Below, piece by piece: positions 1-7,024 of a stretch of DNA of 8,025 nt (positions within the stretch are counted from its first letter, which is position 1; each line of letters opens with the position of its first letter). The notes under the pieces are model-generated. The model searched no databases. It was not told the origin of the DNA and worked only from the letters and a program-made list of their open reading frames with translations. Source of the stretch: Nitrosomonadales bacterium (GTDB taxonomy: Bacteria; Pseudomonadota; Gammaproteobacteria; Burkholderiales; Gallionellaceae); NCBI GenBank assembly GCA_003235435.1, contig QJWF01000134.1, positions 1-8,025 of the forward strand, in the 5' to 3' direction. The position numbers and the translations under genes were made by a program.

Positions 1-2568
1 GGCCAAAGCTTTCAATGCGGCAATGGCGATGTAATGACGGTCAACCTCGAAGAATTTGCGCAGTTTTTTGCGGGTGTCGGAACGTCCGAAGCCGTCAGTT
101 CCCAGAACCTTGAAATGTTTGGGAAGGAATGCGCGAATCTGGTCTGCGAACGCGCGCATGTAATCGGTTGCGGCAACTACCGGTCCACTGCGACCTGACA
201 GACACTGTTCGACATAGCAGGTTCTGGCTTCTGCTTCAGGATGAAGCATGTTCCAGCGCTCGCAATCCATACCCTCGCGGCGCAATTCGGTGAAGCTGGT
301 CACGCTCCAGATATCAGATGAGACACCGAAATCCTTTTCCAGCAAATCAGCTGCCGCAATGACTTCGCGCAATATCGTACCGCTGCCGAGCAATTGTACC
401 TTCTGCGCGCCGGCTTCCGCATTGCCTTCCCTGAATAGGTACATACCCTTGACGATGCCCGCTTCCGCGTCATTGGGCATGGCAGGGTGCGGGTAATTTT
501 CATTCATCACAGTGAGGTAATAGAACACATCCTGTTGCTCTACATACATGCGGCGCATTCCGTCATGGATGATCACCGCGAGTTCATAGGCGAAGGCCGG
601 GTCATAGGAAATGCAGTTCGGGATGGTCGCAGACATCAAGTGGCTGTGGCCATCCTCGTGCTGCAAGCCTTCGCCGTTCAACGTAGTGCGGCCGGCGGTG
701 CCGCCGATCAGAAAGCCGCGCGCGCGCAAATCTCCCGCTGCCCATGCCAGATCGCCGACGCGCTGGAACCCAAACATCGAATAGTAAATGTAGAACGGCA
801 GCATCGCCTTGCCGTGGTTGGCATAGGATGTCGCTGCAGCCATCCATGAAGATATCGCGCCGGCTTCGTTGATGCCTTCCTGCAGGATCTGGCCGGATTT
901 GTCTTCCTTGTAGAACATCAGCTGATCGGCATCCTGCGGGGTGTAGAGCTGCCCTTGCTGGGAAAAGATTCCCAGTTGGCGGAACATGCCCTCCATGCCG
1001 AAGGTGCGCGACTCGTCCGGCACGATGGGCACGACTTGTTTGCCGATGTTCTTGTCCTTGACCAGAATGCCGAGCAGGCGCACGAACGCCATCGTGGTAG
1101 AAATTTCACGCTCTTCGGTGCCCTTCAGCAATGATTCGAAGACCTCCAGTCCCGGTATCTGCAACGGTTCGTTGACCGGTGTGCGTTGCGGCACCGCTCC
1201 CATTTCCAGACTGCGTTCCCTGAGATACTTCATTTCCAGGCTGTCTGGCGCAGGGCGATAAAAATTCAGGCTGGCCACCTGCTCATCGTTCAGCGGAATG
1301 TTGAAACGGTCGCGGAATTTTAGCAGCACTTCACCTGCCATCTTTTTCTGCTGGTGGGTGATATTCTGGCCTTCACCCGCCTGGCCCATGCCGTAGCCTT
1401 TTACCGTTTTGGCCAGGATCACGGTCGGCTGGCCGGTGTGCTTGGAAGCCGCTGCATATGCCGCGTAAACTTTTCGAGTGTCATGACCGCCACGGTTCAG
1501 GTGCCAGATCTCCTTGTCGGTCATGTCGGCGACCATCTCCAACAATTCCGGATACTTGCCAAAAAAATGCTCGCGTACATACGCGCCATCCTTGGATTTG
1601 TACGTCTGGTAATCTCCGTCTACCGCTTCCTCCATGCGCTTCTGCAAAAGGCCGTTCTTGTCCTTGGCCAGCAATCTGTCCCATTTGTCGCCCCACACTA
1701 CCTTGATGACATTCCAGCCGGCTCCGCGGAAGACGCCTTCCAGTTCCTGGATGATCTTGCCGTTGCCGCGCACCGGGCCGTCCAGACGTTGCAGGTTGCA
1801 ATTGATGACGAAAATCAGATTGTCGAGCTTCTCGCGACCGGCCATGGATACCGCACCCAGCGATTCCGGTTCGTCGGTCTCGCCGTCGCCGAGGAATGCC
1901 CAAACCTTGCGGCCGGCGGTTTGCGCCATACCTCGATGTTCCAGATATTTCATGAAGCGAGCCTGGTAGATCGCCATTAGCGGACCGAGACCCATTGACA
2001 CGGTGGGGAACTGCCAGAAGTTTGGCATCAGCCACGGATGAGGATAAGAGGATAGGCCGCCGCCCTCGGATTCCTGGCGGAACTTGTACATCTGTTCCTC
2101 GCTGATGCGTCCCTCGAGGAAGGCGCGTGCGTAGATGCCGGGCGACGAATGACCCTGGAAATACACCAGATCGCCGCCGTGGCTTTCGGTCTTTCCGTGG
2201 AAAAAATGATTGAAACCCACATCGTACAACGTGGCCGCCGAGGCAAAGCTTGCGATATGGCCGCCCAGCTCGGACGAGTCACGGTTGGCATTCAATACCA
2301 GCACCATCGCGTTCCATCTCATCCACGCCCGGATGCGATGTTCCAGATCCTGGTTGCCGGTGGAGCGCTGCTCTTCACCGACAGGAATTGTGTTGCGATA
2401 CGGCGTGATTGAGCTGAACGGAAAGCTGGCGCCAGAGCTGCGCGCCTTGCCCATCAATTGCTCAAGCAGGAAGTGGGCGCGTTCCGCACCCTCGTTCTCC
2501 AGTACCGATTCGAGGGCGTCAAGCCACTCCTGGGTTTCCTGCGGGTCGTGATCAGGTAATGTTGGCAT
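1..2568 (-). CDS. aceE: Pyruvate dehydrogenase E1 component, homodimeric type (3' end cut by window edge)
   Basis: E1 of the pyruvate dehydrogenase complex: thiamine-diphosphate-dependent decarboxylation of pyruvate and reductive acetylation of the E2 lipoyl groups, in the cytoplasm. Reading the minus strand from the ATG at 2568-2566 gives 856 uninterrupted codons to the edge, so net frame is kept. The ThDP/Mg motif begins GDGE at residues 227-230 and continues to NCNLQ at 256-260 and RLDGPVRGN. NITHQ places a conserved His at 405, QEGINEAG has the conserved Glu at 564, and QHEDGHSH lies at 636-643. The last residues (KHFKVLGTDGFGRSD, then FFEVDRHYIAIAALKALA) match the AceE C-terminal domain. 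By comparison with the E. coli protein (887 residues) about 30 residues are missing to the left. The start lies 23 bp after ygfA, with a weak GAGAG upstream, which suggests co-transcription. The E2 and E3 genes would be expected beyond the edge but are not visible. Identification is very secure. Confidence 0.97.
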   Translation of the reverse strand, partial: MPTLPDHDPQETQEWLDALESVLENEGAERAHFLLEQLMGKARSSGASFPFSSITPYRNTIPVGEEQRSTGNQDLEHRIRAWMRWNAMVLVLNANRDSSELGGHIASFASAATLYDVGFNHFFHGKTESHGGDLVYFQGHSSPGIYARAFLEGRISEEQMYKFRQESEGGGLSSYPHPWLMPNFWQFPTVSMGLGPLMAIYQARFMKYLEHRGMAQTAGRKVWAFLGDGETDEPESLGAVSMAGREKLDNLIFVINCNLQRLDGPVRGNGKIIQELEGVFRGAGWNVIKVVWGDKWDRLLAKDKNGLLQKRMEEAVDGDYQTYKSKDGAYVREHFFGKYPELLEMVADMTDKEIWHLNRGGHDTRKVYAAYAAASKHTGQPTVILAKTVKGYGMGQAGEGQNITHQQKKMAGEVLLKFRDRFNIPLNDEQVASLNFYRPAPDSLEMKYLRERSLEMGAVPQRTPVNEPLQIPGLEVFESLLKGTEEREISTTMAFVRLLGILVKDKNIGKQVVPIVPDESRTFGMEGMFRQLGIFSQQGQLYTPQDADQLMFYKEDKSGQILQEGINEAGAISSWMAAATSYANHGKAMLPFYIYYSMFGFQRVGDLAWAAGDLRARGFLIGGTAGRTTLNGEGLQHEDGHSHLMSATIPNCISYDPAFAYELAVIIHDGMRRMYVEQQDVFYYLTVMNENYPHPAMPNDAEAGIVKGMYLFREGNAEAGAQKVQLLGSGTILREVIAAADLLEKDFGVSSDIWSVTSFTELRREGMDCERWNMLHPEAEARTCYVEQCLSGRSGPVVAATDYMRAFADQIRAFLPKHFKVLGTDGFGRSDTRKKLRKFFEVDRHYIAIAALKALA

Positions 2569-2591
2569 CTTTAGTCTCTCACTAATTGCAG

Positions 2592-3215
2592 CTAATTTAC
2601 GGGTTTATCAGGGTTGGTTTGTTCCGAGCAGTTTATGGTTCTTTGTTCGGTGATGATCCACTCGACTTTTACATCGGTCGCTTCCTGTGGAATTTTCTCA
2701 ATGATCTGCAGTTCGAATGCCGCGGCGACCAACACCGGACGAATGACCATGCGTGCCAGCAGCTTGTCATAAAATCCGCCGCCGTAGCCAAGACGCGCGC
2801 CATTTTCACTGAAAGCCACACCCGGTAAAAGTGCGAATTCTACCTCATTTAATGTGGCCACCCGTTCACAGCACTCCACGATCGGTTCGCGTATCTTCCA
2901 TAATCCTGTAGTCAACTGGCTCTCGATGTCTTCCACCCAATACAGGTCAAGTTGGTTGGTATGATGGTTCACCCGCGGAAGGGCCAATTTTTTACGTCCC
3001 GCAAGTACCTGCCGTATCCAAACCTCGCTGGCGAATTCCGCGCCGAAATTCATGTAGCCCAGAACCGCTCCGGCTTGCTGGTATTCGGGCAACTCCAGCA
3101 ATCGTTCGGATATCGCCATACTGAGGGCGGCATGTGTTTCGGACTGCAGTTGTTCGCGCTGTGCGAGGATTTTCTTTCTGATGCCGGATTTGGGCACTTC
3201 GGGCAACACCGCCAT
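2592..3215 (-). CDS. ygfA: 5-formyltetrahydrofolate cyclo-ligase (5,10-methenyl-THF synthetase)
   Basis: ATP-dependent cyclisation of 5-formyl-THF to 5,10-methenyl-THF, a cytosolic folate-salvage enzyme. The 207-residue product has the family pattern. An N-terminal basic segment, KSGIRKKILAQRE (residues 9-21), fits the ATP/phosphate-binding start. The family signature, PGVAFSENGARLGYGGGFYD at 131-150, is complete, including the glycine-rich GYGGGFYD. A C-terminal IPQEATDVKVEWIITE stretch (175-190) also matches. Length is typical (about 180-200), with a short unconserved tail of about 16 residues. The ATG at 3215 lies 6 bp after the ilvA stop and in the same frame, so only TGA and two codons separate the two proteins. 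No good Shine-Dalgarno precedes it, so translation may be coupled to ilvA termination. The symbol is also written fau or, for the eukaryotic enzyme, MTHFS. In other proteobacteria this gene often lies by zapA and 6S RNA; neither is visible here. Confidence 0.93.
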   Translation of the reverse strand: MAVLPEVPKSGIRKKILAQREQLQSETHAALSMAISERLLELPEYQQAGAVLGYMNFGAEFASEVWIRQVLAGRKKLALPRVNHHTNQLDLYWVEDIESQLTTGLWKIREPIVECCERVATLNEVEFALLPGVAFSENGARLGYGGGFYDKLLARMVIRPVLVAAAFELQIIEKIPQEATDVKVEWIITEQRTINCSEQTNPDKPVN

Positions 3216-3221
3216 TGCAGA

Positions 3222-4730
3222 TCAACCCAAAAACAGCCGATATGCCGGATTGCCGCTCTCGTCCCAGTAACGATAGCCGAGCGTGTCGAGGAATTCGCGC
3301 AATGCTTTTTTATCGTGGTGCGGTACCTGCATCCCGACCAGAACGCGACCGTAATCCGCACCGTGATTCCGGTAATGGAACAGGCTGATGTTCCAGCTGT
3401 GGTTCATGCTGTTGAGGAAGTTCATCAGAGCGCCGGGGCGTTCGGGGAACTCGAAACGGAACATGATCTCATCCTTTGCATCAGGAGCATGCCCGCCGAC
3501 CAGATGGCGCAGATGCAACTTGGCCATTTCGTTGTTGCTCAAATCCAGGGTGGCGAGTTTGTTGTGACGCAACTTTTCAATCAGTTCGGCGGTTTCCATC
3601 TGGTCGCGAACCTGGATACCGACGAAAACCTGTGCAGCTTTCGGGTCGGCATAGCGGTAATTGAACTCGGTGATGTTGCGCTTACCGAGTAGCGAGCAGA
3701 ATTTGCGGAAACTGCCGGGCGTCTCGGGGATCGTGACGGCGAGTATAGATTCACGTCGTTCTCCGATTTCCGCGCGCTCTGCGACGAAACGCAGGCGGTC
3801 GAAATTCATGTTCGCGCCACAAGCGACTGCTACCAGTGTTTTACCGCTTAATTTTTTGCGCGCGGCATAAAGTTTTGCCCCGGCAATCGCAAGCGCACCC
3901 GCCGGTTCAAGTATGGAACGGGTGTCCTCGAATACGTCCTTGATCGCAGCGCAGGTGGTATCAGTATCCACAAGGATTACATCATCGACCAGCTTGCGGC
4001 ACAAGCGGAAGGTTTCAGTGCCGACCTGTTTGACCGCCACGCCATCGGCGAACAAGCCGACATGGTCGAGCGTGACACGACGCCTTGTCTTAAGCGAACG
4101 GTACATGGCATCCGAGTCTGCAGGTTGCACGCCGATGATCCTGATTTCGGGACGCAGTTCCTTGACGTAGGCAGCAATGCCGGAAATCAGACCGCCACCC
4201 CCGATTGCCACGAAAATCGCATGTATCGGCTGGGTATGCTGGCGCAATATCTCCATTGCGATGGTACCCTGACCGGCGATCACGTCGGGGTCGTCGTAGG
4301 GATGTACAAAGGTCAGTTTGTCTTTCTTTTCCAGTTCCTTGGCATGCTGATAGGCATCGGAATAAGAGTCGCCGTGCAATACCACTTGAGCACCTCTTCT
4401 GGCTACCGCCTGGATCTTGATTTGTGGGGTAGTTGCCGGCATCACGATGATGGCCTTGCAGCCGAGTTTTTGCGCGCTGAGTGCCACGCCCTGTGCATGG
4501 TTTCCAGCCGAGGCTGCGATGACACCGCGCATAAGCTGTTCAGGTGCTAGTTGCGCCATCTTGTTGTACGCACCGCGCAGCTTGAACGAGAACACCTCCT
4601 GCATGTCTTCGCGTTTGAGCAGCAACTTATTGCCGATCCTGGCAGACAGGTTGGGCGCCGGTTCCAACGGGCTTTCTTTCGCCACGTCGTATACTTTCGC
4701 GTTTAATATGCGTTTCAAATAACCCTTCAT
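3222..4730 (-). CDS. ilvA: L-threonine dehydratase, biosynthetic (threonine ammonia-lyase)
   Basis: PLP enzyme converting L-threonine to 2-oxobutanoate and ammonia, the first committed step to isoleucine. The 502-residue product has the catalytic fold-type II domain at about 1-320. The PLP lysine is K50 in SFKLRGAYNK, ASAGNHAQG is at 73-81, the phosphate-binding glycine loop GGGGL is at 177-181, EPAGAL is at 275-280, and ACGAN is at 303-307. Two ACT-like regulatory domains follow (about 328-400 and 421-497, each beginning with a PETPGS/PERPGA-type motif). This two-ACT layout is that of the long, isoleucine-inhibited and valine-activated biosynthetic form, not the short catabolic TdcB form. 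The start MKGYLKRILNAKVYDVAKESPLE aligns with known IlvA N-termini, so ATG 4730 is favoured despite the absence of a clear Shine-Dalgarno. It is first of the minus-strand unit with ygfA and aceE and divergent from apaG. No leader peptide or attenuator is evident in the 88 bp upstream. Confidence 0.97.
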   Translation of the reverse strand: MKGYLKRILNAKVYDVAKESPLEPAPNLSARIGNKLLLKREDMQEVFSFKLRGAYNKMAQLAPEQLMRGVIAASAGNHAQGVALSAQKLGCKAIIVMPATTPQIKIQAVARRGAQVVLHGDSYSDAYQHAKELEKKDKLTFVHPYDDPDVIAGQGTIAMEILRQHTQPIHAIFVAIGGGGLISGIAAYVKELRPEIRIIGVQPADSDAMYRSLKTRRRVTLDHVGLFADGVAVKQVGTETFRLCRKLVDDVILVDTDTTCAAIKDVFEDTRSILEPAGALAIAGAKLYAARKKLSGKTLVAVACGANMNFDRLRFVAERAEIGERRESILAVTIPETPGSFRKFCSLLGKRNITEFNYRYADPKAAQVFVGIQVRDQMETAELIEKLRHNKLATLDLSNNEMAKLHLRHLVGGHAPDAKDEIMFRFEFPERPGALMNFLNSMNHSWNISLFHYRNHGADYGRVLVGMQVPHHDKKALREFLDTLGYRYWDESGNPAYRLFLG

Positions 4731-4818
4731 GGTTCAACTAAAGCCTGAAAAAAATACCCTCGCAGATTAGCACAAAATCGACGCTTAACCCTTGCGATAG
4801 CAGCAAAAATCGGTTCAA
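4731..4818. promoter_or_regulatory. Divergent intergenic region between ilvA and apaG
   Basis: This 88-bp AT-rich spacer must hold at least the promoter for leftward ilvA and probably one for rightward apaG, because the genes diverge. On the minus strand a TGTGCTAAT stretch (4766-4774) resembles an extended -10 element, but no matching -35 sits 16-18 bp upstream, so I do not assign a promoter with confidence. A run of A on the plus strand (4748-4754) reads as a T-tract towards ilvA but has no stem before it. Neither gene has an evident Shine-Dalgarno. Confidence 0.45.
4731..4818. repeat. 7-bp direct repeat GGTTCAA bracketing the divergent intergenic region
   Basis: GGTTCAA occurs at 4731-4737 and again at 4812-4818, so one copy touches each start codon. 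It reads TTGAACC before the ilvA ATG and GGTTCAA before the apaG ATG. Seven bases in an 88-bp region can arise by chance and no function is claimed. Confidence 0.3.
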
Positions 4819-5211
4819 ATGCCGCACATGGAAAAAGACGAACCACATAACATCGATATTCAAACGCAGGTGAACTACTTGCCGGAGCAGTCCGATGAAG
4901 CAGGTAATCGTTTCGTGTTTTCCTACACCATCACGATTACCAATCACGGCAGCTCAACCGCCAAACTGGTCAGTCGTCACTGGATCATCACCGATGCCAA
5001 TCACCATGTTCAGGAAGTGCGCGGACAGGGCGTGGTGGGAGAGCAGCCGTTGCTCAAACCGAGCCAGAGTTTTGAATACACCAGCGGCACGGTACTGGCA
5101 ACGCAGGTCGGTACAATGCGGGGCAGTTACCAGATGCAGGCCGAGGATGGCGAGCAGTTCGAGATCGAGATTCCGCAGTTCGTGTTAAGCGTTCCCCGTG
5201 TCTTACATTAG
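4819..5211 (+). CDS. apaG: ApaG family protein (DUF525)
   Basis: The 130-residue product is a complete ApaG protein, a small single-domain beta-sandwich of the fibronectin III-like type. Recognisable parts are NIDIQTQVNYLPEQSD, the core RFVFSYTITITNHGSSTAKLVSRHWIITDA (about 31-60), the glycine motif VRGQGVVGEQPLLKPSQSFEYTSG (about 67-90), GTMRGSYQM, and the C-terminal IPQFVLSVPRVLH. In enterobacteria the gene lies beside apaH (Ap4A hydrolase), which is not present here. The biochemical role is not settled: in some bacteria it has been associated with divalent-cation phenotypes and nucleotide binding. Length is close to the usual 125. ATG 4819 is used, but ATG 4828 (residue 4) is equally possible since neither has a Shine-Dalgarno. 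It is followed directly by mltA, probably in one transcript. Confidence 0.94.
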   Translation: MPHMEKDEPHNIDIQTQVNYLPEQSDEAGNRFVFSYTITITNHGSSTAKLVSRHWIITDANHHVQEVRGQGVVGEQPLLKPSQSFEYTSGTVLATQVGTMRGSYQMQAEDGEQFEIEIPQFVLSVPRVLH

Positions 5212-5236
5212 CAAATATTCCTCGCACATACGCATC

Positions 5237-6397
5237 ATGCTTCGACAATATATGAAAATCGCGCTGCTGCCGCTGGTATTTCTCGCGGCCTGTACCTCTT
5301 CCAAACCCCCGGATGTTTTGCCAGCCGTTGATACAACACCCTATGCCCCGTTTGCGGTCAGCAAATGGGAAATGTTGCCGGATTGGCAGAAGATAGATCT
5401 GCAGCCTGCGTGGGCGGCATTCTGGCAAAGCTGCATCGCCCTCGGGAACAAGCCCGGTTGGCAGCCTGTCTGTGTCAGTGCCAATGAGATGACGCAGCCT
5501 GACAATACCTCGCTGCACGCATTTTTTGAAGAACAGTTCATTCCCTATCAGGTGTTCAATCCTGACGGCACTTCACAGGGTCTGATTACCGGTTACTATG
5601 AGCCCAGGCTCCATGGCAGCCGCGTCAAAACCGAGCGTTTCCGCTATCCGTTATACGGTGTACCGGATGATCTGCTGACCATAGACATGGGCGAGCTATA
5701 TCCGCAGTTGAAGGATCTGCGCCTGCGCGGTCGCCTGCAAGGCAAGCGCATCGTGCCTTACTACAATCGAGGTGAGATCGACAATGGCAATGCCCCGCTG
5801 CAGGGGCGCGAATTATTCTGGGTGGACAACGCTGTTGAATTGTTCTTTCTGCAGATACAGGGCTCGGGACGGATCGAATTGCCCGACGGCAGCCTGGTAA
5901 AGGTGGGTTACGCGGATCAGAACGGACACCCCTACAACTCGATCGGCAAGACACTGGTCGATATGGGTGCGTTCAAGATCGAAGACGCCTCGATGCAGAA
6001 CATCAAGCTATGGGCGGAAAAAAACCCGAAAAAGTTGGCCAGCCTCCTGGAACAGAATCCAAGCTATGTGTTCTTCCGCGAATTGCCGAACGATCTGCCC
6101 GCCCCGCTGGGCGCATTGGGTGTGCCGCTCACCAACGAATACAGTCTGGCGGTGGATGCGAGAACAATCCCGCTCGGCGCACCGGTGTTTCTCTCCACTA
6201 CCTACCCGAATACCACCGATCCCTTGAATCGTCTGATGCTGGCTCAGGATACCGGCGGTGCGATCAAGGGAGCGGTACGCGGCGATTTTTTCTGGGGGTT
6301 TGGCGAGCAGGCCGGTGCTCAGGCGGGACGCATGAAGCAGGTCGGGCAGATGTGGGTACTGTTTCCCAAAGGCGCAGAGCCGGCGCTAAAGCCATAG
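5237..6397 (+). CDS. mltA: Membrane-bound lytic murein transglycosylase A (lipoprotein)
   Basis: Cleaves the MurNAc-GlcNAc bond of peptidoglycan with formation of a 1,6-anhydromuramyl end. It acts from the inner face of the outer membrane. The start at ATG 5237 gives 386 residues with a type II signal peptide, MLRQYMKIALLPLVFLAAC. The lipobox LAAC puts the lipidated Cys at 19. The MltA domain carries GLITGYYEPRLHGSR, FFLQIQGSGRIELPDGS, NGHPYNSIGK and PSYVFFREL. The C-terminal 3D (double-psi barrel) region has SLAVDARTIPLGAPVFL and LAQDTGGAIKGAVRGDFFWGFG; the Asp of DTGGAIKG is by motif the family's catalytic acid. Length fits (E. coli about 365). The frame is open further upstream: a GTG at 5198 would overlap apaG by 14 bp, but it adds 13 residues before the signal peptide and is less likely. 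ATG 5252 would leave only 13 residues before the Cys. No clear Shine-Dalgarno marks any of the three. Confidence 0.95.
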   Translation: MLRQYMKIALLPLVFLAACTSSKPPDVLPAVDTTPYAPFAVSKWEMLPDWQKIDLQPAWAAFWQSCIALGNKPGWQPVCVSANEMTQPDNTSLHAFFEEQFIPYQVFNPDGTSQGLITGYYEPRLHGSRVKTERFRYPLYGVPDDLLTIDMGELYPQLKDLRLRGRLQGKRIVPYYNRGEIDNGNAPLQGRELFWVDNAVELFFLQIQGSGRIELPDGSLVKVGYADQNGHPYNSIGKTLVDMGAFKIEDASMQNIKLWAEKNPKKLASLLEQNPSYVFFRELPNDLPAPLGALGVPLTNEYSLAVDARTIPLGAPVFLSTTYPNTTDPLNRLMLAQDTGGAIKGAVRGDFFWGFGEQAGAQAGRMKQVGQMWVLFPKGAEPALKP

Positions 6398-6425
6398 GCT
6401 GCCGGCCAATGCAATGCCCGCGTTT

Positions 6426-6464
6426 GACAACGTGTGCCGGTTATTTTTCCGACTGCCGGTTGTC
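6426..6464. repeat. Inverted repeat with internal direct repeat downstream of mltA
   Basis: GACAAC (6426-6431) pairs with GTTGTC (6459-6464). Between them CGG (6438-6440) could pair with CCG (6449-6451) around a T-rich loop. The octamer TGCCGGTT is also directly repeated at 6435-6442 and 6454-6461. It might slow transcription after mltA or bind a protein, but no T-tract follows, so it is not a standard intrinsic terminator. Confidence 0.4.
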
Positions 6465-6550
6465 CGAAATGCGTATTCGCTGTAAGAGAGCCCGATAGAA
6501 TCAACGAGATACAATTACCAGTCAACGCCAGAATTTTCTAGTCGACTTTC

Positions 6551-6567
6551 TGCAGGGGATAACTGCA
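6551..6567. repeat. Short dyad TGCAG-N7-CTGCA upstream of the cheY-like gene
   Basis: A perfect 5-bp inverted repeat separated by GGGATAA lies about 36 bp before the start codon of the receiver gene. Its size and position would suit an operator half-site pair or a small 5'-UTR hairpin. A 5-bp dyad can occur by chance, so this is only noted. Confidence 0.25.
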
Positions 6568-6592
6568 AGCCGATACCGGACCAGATTTAATC

Positions 6593-6597
6593 AGGGG
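6593..6597 (+). promoter_or_regulatory. Strong Shine-Dalgarno for the cheY-like gene
   Basis: AGGGG (within AGGGGTGA) lies 6 bases before ATG 6604. It is the clearest ribosome binding site in the window and fixes that start. Confidence 0.75.
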
Positions 6598-6603
6598 TGA
6601 TTT

Positions 6604-6972
6604 ATGAAGCAATCGATACTGATCGTTGATGATTCGTGGAGCGTTCGCCAACTGGTAAGTTTTACCTTGAAAAGTGCTGGTTACGAAGTCATAGAAGCGG
6701 CAGACGGTGCTGATGCGCTAACCAAGCTGAATGGCACAGAAATTCACCTTATCATCTGCGATGTCAACATGCCAAATATGGACGGCATAAGTTTTGTCAA
6801 GGAAGTAAAAAAATCCGACAACTACAAATTCACCCCCGTTATCATGCTCACTACTGAATCCCAGGAAAAAAAGAAGCAGGAGGGACAGGCTGCAGGCGTC
6901 AAAGCCTGGATTGTCAAGCCATTCCGCCCTGATCAATTGCTGGGGGCAGTGTCAAAATTGATCACGCTCTGA
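6604..6972 (+). CDS. cheY: CheY-like single-domain response regulator
   Basis: A stand-alone receiver of 122 residues with no output domain, so it should act by phosphorylation-dependent protein binding in the cytoplasm. The acidic pair is D9/D10 in ILIVDDS, the phospho-acceptor is D53 in IICDVNMPNMDG, the switch Thr is T83 in VIMLTTES, and the invariant Lys is K105 in IVKPF. The residue matching the CheY signalling Tyr106 is W102 (KAWIVKPF), a variant I recall from receivers in methyl-accepting chemotaxis clusters. The ATG is fixed by a good Shine-Dalgarno. A STAS gene follows after 52 bp and a CheA-type kinase after that, so the kinase is its likely phosphodonor. Whether it controls a flagellar motor, type IV pili or another output cannot be told here. 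Base composition is visibly more AT-rich than in aceE. Confidence 0.93.
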   Translation: MKQSILIVDDSWSVRQLVSFTLKSAGYEVIEAADGADALTKLNGTEIHLIICDVNMPNMDGISFVKEVKKSDNYKFTPVIMLTTESQEKKKQEGQAAGVKAWIVKPFRPDQLLGAVSKLITL

Positions 6973-7024
6973 TCACTCCCCATCTGCCAGTCGTAGCCGA
7001 AACCAATTCAAGAGAAACACATTC

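Larger units (their letters stand above)
6398..6603. other. 206-bp non-coding region between mltA and the chemotaxis-like cluster
   Basis: No convincing ORF or RNA gene is seen. It should hold the mltA transcript end and the promoter of the cheY-like gene. It contains a dyad at 6426-6464, a perfect TTGACA hexamer at 6424-6429 that lacks a well-spaced -10, a TACAAT at 6510-6515 and a TAGAAT at 6496-6501 (each one base off TATAAT) that lack recognisable -35 partners, a short inverted repeat at 6551-6567, and a GCCGATAC at 6569-6576. None of these is sufficient for a firm promoter call. Confidence 0.6.

Noticed and set aside
1354..1980. 208-codon plus-strand open frame
   Set aside because: It lies antisense inside the fully conserved aceE coding region and its translation resembles no family I know. 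Long antisense frames are expected opposite GC-rich genes.
2952..3692. 246-codon plus-strand open frame spanning ygfA and ilvA
   Set aside because: It is antisense to two genes with clear catalytic motifs, crosses their junction, and shows no domain of its own.
4062..4550. 162-codon plus-strand open frame
   Set aside because: Antisense to the ilvA PLP domain, with no recognisable motif. It is a shadow of the real gene.
6424..6452. Sigma-70 promoter built on the perfect TTGACA at 6424-6429
   Set aside because: No TATAAT-like hexamer occurs 16-18 bp downstream (the bases there are T-rich then CCGA), and the hexamer is part of the dyad, so a promoter is not supported.
6426..6464. Rho-independent terminator of mltA
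   Set aside because: The stem is interrupted and no T-tract follows the right arm (it is followed by CGAAATGCG), so it does not meet the usual pattern.
6491..6498. CCCGATAG as a second sigma-28-like -10 box
   Set aside because: Only six of eight positions match and there is no TAAA at the right distance upstream.
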